A stretch of DNA of 64,000 nucleotides. Source: Rubrivivax albus (GTDB taxonomy: Bacteria; Pseudomonadota; Gammaproteobacteria; Burkholderiales; Burkholderiaceae_C). Below, piece after piece: positions 60,115 through 64,000 of the stretch (positions within the stretch are counted from its first letter, which is position 1; each line of letters begins with the position of its first letter). The notes beneath the pieces were generated by a model. It was not told the origin of the DNA and ran no database searches. It was given only the letters and a program-made list of their open reading frames with translations. The DNA lies in assembly GCF_004016515.1 (NCBI RefSeq), contig NZ_SACT01000003.1, positions 434,001 through 498,000 of the forward strand, given 5' to 3'. The position numbers were made by a program, and so were the translations under genes.

Positions 60115-60882
60115 TCAAGCCTCGACCGCGCGCAACGGATCCCAGCCGGCATCCTCGCCCTTGGCCGTCAGCCCTCGGGCGTTGCACAGCACGCGGGTGC
60201 CGCTGGCGTCGCGGTAGTCGTGCCGGCAGTGCAGGTGGCCGTGCAGCCACAGTGCGGCACGCGGCAGCAGGTCGTCGTCGGCGTTGCAGAAGCTGGCCGT
60301 GCCGGGCTGACGGCCGTAGCGCGGGTCGGCGCTGCGCAGGCTGGGGGCGAAATGGGTCACCGCGACAGTGGCGTCCCAGCGGCCCGCCGCCGGTTCCGCC
60401 AGCGCTTCGGCCAGCCAGGCACGGTCGGCCAGCCCGAGGGCACGCACTGCCTCCGCATCGAACGGCAGGCCGTGACGCGTCGCTTGCATCACGCGCTGGA
60501 AGTAGCCGGCGGCGCGCATCGCACGTTCGCGGCCATTGGCGCCGAACAGGTCGAAGTCGCTCCAGCGCGTGACGCCGATGAAGCGCACGCGCCGACCATC
60601 GGCCGCGTCGATCACCACCGCCCGGCGCTGCAGCCAGACGTAACCCAGGGTCTCGACGTGATCGCGCAGTCGCGCGTCGGCCTCGTCGACTTCGCGCCGG
60701 TCGTACTCGTGGTTGCCCGGCGTGAACAGCACCGGCACCGGCCAGCCGCGGAACCGGTCCAGGCCGACCCAGGTGCTGTCGATGTCGCCGGCGAGCACCA
60801 GCACCTCGGCCCCGGGCGCAGGCTCGGGGTCGAAGGCTTCGGTCTCCAGGTGCAGGTCCGACAGGACCTGCAGGCGCATCAT
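60115..60882 (-). CDS. Calcineurin-like metallophosphoesterase
   Basis: A 255-residue phosphoesterase. Two-metal site: DLHLE (residues 9-13), LVLAGDID (29-36), GNHEYDRR, VAVTHFAPSLRS, and LHGHLHCRHD at the end are all present. Such proteins hydrolyse phosphodiesters or phosphoprotein; the exact substrate is unknown. ATG 60882 is the first of two consecutive methionines. Only 7 bases separate it from pckG, so it may be co-transcribed with it. Confidence 0.9.
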   Translation of the reverse strand: MMRLQVLSDLHLETEAFDPEPAPGAEVLVLAGDIDSTWVGLDRFRGWPVPVLFTPGNHEYDRREVDEADARLRDHVETLGYVWLQRRAVVIDAADGRRVRFIGVTRWSDFDLFGANGRERAMRAAGYFQRVMQATRHGLPFDAEAVRALGLADRAWLAEALAEPAAGRWDATVAVTHFAPSLRSADPRYGRQPGTASFCNADDDLLPRAALWLHGHLHCRHDYRDASGTRVLCNARGLTAKGEDAGWDPLRAVEA

Positions 60883-60889
60883 TGCGCGG

Positions 60890-62770
60890 TCAGCTTTCCA
60901 GCTTCTGCACGATGCGCTGGCGCGTGGCTTCCAGCGCCGGCGGCAGGTGGTAGGCCAGCTGCTGGAACAGGTCAGCGTGCAGCTTCATCTCCTCCACCCA
61001 GGCCGGGCGGTCCACCGAGATCACGCTGTCGTACTGCGCCCGCGTGAAATCCAGGCCGTCCCAGCGCAGGTCGTCGTAGCGCGGGCTGGTGCCGAAGATG
61101 TTCTCCGCACCTTCGGCCTTGCCGTCCACGCGGCCGAGGATCCAGTGCAGCACACGCATGTTCTCGCCGTAGCCGGGCCAGACGAACTTGCCGTCGGCGC
61201 CCTTGCGGAACCAGTTGACGCAGTAGATCTTCGGCAGCTTGGCGCCCGCGGCTTCCAGCTTGGCGCCCAGGTCCAGCCAGTGCTGGAAGTAGTCCGACAT
61301 GTTGTAGCCGGCGAAGGGGAGCATCGCGAACGGGTCGCGGCGCACCACGCCCTGCTGGCCGGCGGCAGCGGCGGTGGTCTCGCTGCCCATGGTGGCGGCC
61401 ATGTAGACGCCATCGGTCCAGTCGCGGGCTTCGGTGACCAGCGGCACCGTGGTGCTGCGGCGGCCGCCGAAGATGAAGGCGTCGATGGCCACGCCGGCGG
61501 GGTTGTCCCACTCGGTGTCGAGCACCGGGTTGTGGATCGCGCTGACGGTGAACCGGGCGTTCGGGTGCGCCGCCGGGCGCGGCTTGCCGTTCACCGGGTT
61601 GGCCTTGGCGATTTCCGGCGTCCAGTCGCGGCCCTGCCAGTCGATCAGGTGCGCCGGCGGCTCGTCGGTCATACCTTCCCACCACACGTCGCCGTCGTCG
61701 GTGAGCGCCACGTTGGTGAACACCACGTCGCGCTTGAGCGAATCCATGCAGTTCGGATTCGTGTGGTAGTTCGTGCCCGGGGCAACGCCGAAGTAGCCGG
61801 CCTCGGGGTTGATGGCGTAGAGCTTGCCGTCGCTGTGCGGCTTGATCCAGGCGATATCGTCGCCGATGGTGGTCACGCTCCAGCCCTCGAAGCCCTGGGG
61901 CGGCACCAGCATCGAGAAGTTGGTCTTGCCGCAGGCGCTGGGGAAGGCGGCCGCCACGTGGTACTTCCTGCCTTCCGGCGACGTCACGCCCAGGACCAGC
62001 ATGTGCTCGGCCAGCCAGCCGCTGTCGCGGCCCATGGTGCTGGCGATGCGCAGTGCGAAGCACTTCTTGCCCAGCAGCGCATTGCCGCCGTAGCCGGAGC
62101 CGTAGGACCAGATCTCGCGCGTCTCGGGGTAGTGCACGATGTACTTGGTCTGGTTGCAGGGCCAGGGTACGTCGGCTTGACCTTCGGCGAGCGGCGCGCC
62201 CACGGTGTGCACGCAGGGCACGAAGTCGCCGTCTTCCTTGAGCACGTCGAACACCGCCGCGCCCATGCGCGTCATCGTGCGCATGCTCACGGCCACGTAG
62301 GGGCTGTCGGTGAGCTCGATGCCGATGTGCGCGATGTGCGAGCCCAGCGGGCCCATCGAGAACGGCACCACGTACATCGTGCGGCCGCGCATGCAGCCCT
62401 TGAACAGCGCGTTGTCACCGGTCTGCAGCAGCGCGCGCATCTCGGCCGGGGCCATCCAGTTGTTGGTTGGGCCGGCGGCTTCCTTGGTGGCACTGCAGAT
62501 GTAGGTGCGGTCCTCGACGCGGGCGACGTCGCTCGGATCGCTGCGGGCCAGGAAGCTGTTCGGGCGCTTGGCCGCGTTCAGCTTCATCAGCGTGCCGGCG
62601 GCCACCAGCTGCTCGGTCAGGCGCTGGTATTCGGCCTCGGAACCGTCGCACCAGTAGACTTCGGACGCCTCGGCCAGGGCTGCGATCTCGGCCACCCAGG
62701 CCACCAGGCGGGCATGCTTGACGTAGGCGGGCACGTTCAGCCGCAGCCCTTCCATCACGGGACGGTTCAT
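60890..62770 (-). CDS. pckG: Phosphoenolpyruvate carboxykinase (GTP)
   Basis: A 626-residue GTP-dependent PEP carboxykinase that turns oxaloacetate into PEP at the start of gluconeogenesis. Kinase-1 loop [13 protein letters not shown], the hyper-reactive cysteine in that loop, [17 protein letters not shown], and the guanine-binding [20 protein letters not shown] identify it. ATG 62770 has GGAG 8 bases upstream and gives MNRPVMEGL; the longer frame upstream is not family-like. Cytoplasmic, Mn-dependent. Confidence 0.98.
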   Translation of the reverse strand: MNRPVMEGLRLNVPAYVKHARLVAWVAEIAALAEASEVYWCDGSEAEYQRLTEQLVAAGTLMKLNAAKRPNSFLARSDPSDVARVEDRTYICSATKEAAGPTNNWMAPAEMRALLQTGDNALFKGCMRGRTMYVVPFSMGPLGSHIAHIGIELTDSPYVAVSMRTMTRMGAAVFDVLKEDGDFVPCVHTVGAPLAEGQADVPWPCNQTKYIVHYPETREIWSYGSGYGGNALLGKKCFALRIASTMGRDSGWLAEHMLVLGVTSPEGRKYHVAAAFPSACGKTNFSMLVPPQGFEGWSVTTIGDDIAWIKPHSDGKLYAINPEAGYFGVAPGTNYHTNPNCMDSLKRDVVFTNVALTDDGDVWWEGMTDEPPAHLIDWQGRDWTPEIAKANPVNGKPRPAAHPNARFTVSAIHNPVLDTEWDNPAGVAIDAFIFGGRRSTTVPLVTEARDWTDGVYMAATMGSETTAAAAGQQGVVRRDPFAMLPFAGYNMSDYFQHWLDLGAKLEAAGAKLPKIYCVNWFRKGADGKFVWPGYGENMRVLHWILGRVDGKAEGAENIFGTSPRYDDLRWDGLDFTRAQYDSVISVDRPAWVEEMKLHADLFQQLAYHLPPALEATRQRIVQKLES

Positions 62771-62918
62771 CGGTTCTCCAATCGGCAAAGTGACAAAGCG
62801 GGATTCGGTCAGCACCGCCACACGCCACCGCTTCAGCGTGGCCTCCGGCGCTCACCGAATACCGCCCAGGGAACCGGGGGACCGGCATTCTCGCCCCAAT
62901 GTAATCACCCCGTAACTG

Positions 62919-62933
62919 CCCCCGCTGCGGGGG
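62919..62933. promoter_or_regulatory. Hairpin before the MOSC gene
   Basis: CCCCCG and CGGGGG pair around CTG directly before the MOSC start region. A TGTAAT at 62900-62905 is a good -10 candidate on the plus strand but has no clear -35. The 186-base gap also contains a GCCA-CGC/GCG-TGGC hairpin near 62825-62843 in the pckG leader. Confidence 0.3.
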
Positions 62934-62956
62934 TCATGCAGAAACGGTATGAGCTG

Positions 62957-63529
62957 ATGCGTGTGCTGAGTGTGAACGTCGGGCGCTGTGCGCCGCTGGA
63001 TGTCGGTGGGCGGCAGGTGGCCAGCGCCATCGGCAAGCAACCTGTGGACAGCTCTGTCAGCGTGTACTCACTTGGCATGGAAGGCGATGAACAGGCCGAC
63101 CCCACGGTGCACGGCGGCCTGGCCAAGGCCGTGTACGCCTACCCGTCGGAGCATTTCGGCTTCTGGCGCACCGTTCGCGCGCAGGCGCGGGTGGCGGCCT
63201 GGGACGCCCCCGTGCCGCCCGGCCTGCTGGGCGAGAACCTCACCATCGAAGGTCTGACCGAGGACCGCCTGTGGGTGGGCGACCGCCTCGTGCTGCCCGG
63301 TTGCGTGCTGGCGGTGAGCGAGCCGCGCTTCCCCTGTGCCAAGTTCGCGGCGGTGATGGGTTTTGCGCAGGCCGGCAAGCTGATGGCGCAGTCGGGCTTC
63401 TGCGGCAGCTACCTCGGCGTGGTCACGCCCGGCCGGGTGCAGGCCGGCGACCGGATCCGGCTCGAGCCCGGGCCGCGCGAGGTCAACCTGCGCGAGCTGT
63501 TCAGGGCGAAGCTCGGCCGGCGGCCCTGA
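62957..63529 (+). CDS. MOSC-domain protein (YiiM-like)
   Basis: A 190-residue MOSC protein. The start MRVLSVNVGRCAPLDV at ATG 62957 is the usual family opening; ATG 62936 would add seven residues. Motifs: DPTVHGGLAKAVYAYPSEH, LGENLTIEGLTEDRLWVGDR, and the conserved cysteine in PRFPCAKF. MOSC domains transfer sulphur to molybdenum cofactor or act on N-hydroxylated purines. Its 3' end overlaps the AbrB-family gene by 29 bases, tail to tail. Confidence 0.93.
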   Translation: MRVLSVNVGRCAPLDVGGRQVASAIGKQPVDSSVSVYSLGMEGDEQADPTVHGGLAKAVYAYPSEHFGFWRTVRAQARVAAWDAPVPPGLLGENLTIEGLTEDRLWVGDRLVLPGCVLAVSEPRFPCAKFAAVMGFAQAGKLMAQSGFCGSYLGVVTPGRVQAGDRIRLEPGPREVNLRELFRAKLGRRP

Positions 63530-64000
63530 ACAGCGGCCCGGTCAGCAGCAGCACCGCCACGTAGCGCACGACGTGGAAGGCGGTGACGGTGGGCACGCCC
63601 AGCTGCAGCACCTTGGCCGTGATGGCCATCTCGGCGATGCCGCCCGGCGAGGTGGCCAGCACCGCCGTGGCCGGGTGCAGGCCGATGGCGGCAGCCAGCG
63701 CCCAGGCAAAGCCGGCGGACAGCAGCAGCATGCCCACCGTGCCGGCGGCCACCGCCGCCAGCCAGCGCGGGGCGGCGCGCGCGAAGTCCGGCGTGAAGCG
63801 GGCCCCCAGCGAGACGCCGATGAACAGCTGTGCGGCGTTCGTGGCCCAGCGGGGCAGGGCTGAGAGCTCCACGCCGGCGAGGGTCAAGGTTGCGGTCACG
63901 GCCAGCGCCCCGAGCACGAAGGGGTTGGGCAGGCCGAGCCGATGCATCAGCGCCACACCGGCCAGGGTCAGCACGACGATCAAGGCCAGACCCTGCACGG
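63501..64000 (-). CDS. AbrB-family membrane protein (N-terminus cut by window edge)
   Basis: The C-terminal 166 residues of a membrane protein: about five hydrophobic segments (LALIVVLTLAGVALMHRLGL, PNPFVLGALAVTATLTLAGV) and the ATAVLATSPGGIAEMAITAK motif, which is the signature of the AbrB duplication domain (ammonia-monooxygenase-like annotations in databases). The frame runs off the window edge, so the start is unknown. Function of the family is not settled; regulators and transporters are both proposed. Confidence 0.88.
   Translation of the reverse strand, partial: VQGLALIVVLTLAGVALMHRLGLPNPFVLGALAVTATLTLAGVELSALPRWATNAAQLFIGVSLGARFTPDFARAAPRWLAAVAAGTVGMLLLSAGFAWALAAAIGLHPATAVLATSPGGIAEMAITAKVLQLGVPTVTAFHVVRYVAVLLLTGPLFRAAGRASP

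Overview
This is a very GC-rich (roughly 70 percent) chromosomal segment of a betaproteobacterium, most likely a Burkholderiales member of the Rubrivivax/Leptothrix/Ideonella type. The pointers are a proteobacterial-type GshA (the T. ferrooxidans-like family), a TorF-GlnK-AmtB operon behind a sigma-54 promoter, a PEP-CTERM protein, DUF4148-like secreted proteins and the general gene style. No phage, insertion sequence, integrase or CRISPR array was found. Almost all of the window is coding; genes cut by the window edges are a GNAT acetyltransferase (left) and an AbrB-family membrane protein (right).

Layout. 1-3.1 kb: GNAT protein, cytochrome b561 divergent from a cytochrome c', and a LysR regulator divergent from an 80-residue protein. 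3.2-10.3 kb: a seven-gene minus-strand operon (cupin, DMT exporter, Asp/Glu racemase, PLP aminotransferase, PhzF isomerase, VOC-like protein, alanyl-tRNA editing protein) in which all six junctions are 4-base start/stop overlaps, divergent from a MocR (GntR-aminotransferase) regulator. 10.3-15.5 kb: an unknown protein, the ABC-F ATPase Uup, and an FAD enzyme paired with a divergent SHMT-like enzyme. 15.5-25.7 kb: DUF4198 protein with TonB receptor, gshB, a BenE-type transporter, a glutaredoxin-fold protein without the active-site cysteine, kup, a PEP-CTERM protein and gshA.

25.7-31.5 kb: two copies of a 594-bp block, each with a DUF4148-like gene and a CusR/CopR-like palindrome, flank a vanadium-haloperoxidase-like gene; then amtB, glnK and torF, with sigma-54 and NtrC-like sites upstream of torF. 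31.5-37 kb: comM, tRNA-Arg(CCG) overlapped on the other strand by the 3' end of a hydrolase gene, and an operon of P-loop protein, CydCD-like ABC exporter and hydrolase under an AT-rich promoter with a palindromic operator. 37-46 kb: a secreted caspase-fold protein that has lost both catalytic residues, coupled to an RlpA lipoprotein, followed by a giant 1862-residue protein with two alpha/beta hydrolase domains, an intact CHAT protease dyad and a helical-repeat tail.

46-58.6 kb: SDR enzyme, NitT/TauT-type ABC transporter in one operon with a PhoX phosphatase; a minus-strand run of mmsA, M28 peptidase, DUF3237 protein and a diguanylate cyclase, with a terminator-bearing leader ahead of mmsA; UPF0149 protein convergent with an Hsp70-like protein. 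58.7-64 kb: small protein, TetR regulator, universal stress protein, phosphoesterase, GTP-dependent PEP carboxykinase, MOSC protein and AbrB-family protein.

The best candidates for undescribed biology are the MocR-linked seven-gene operon and the pseudo-caspase/RlpA/CHAT-double-hydrolase neighbourhood. Functions are assigned from motifs read by eye; no similarity search was run.
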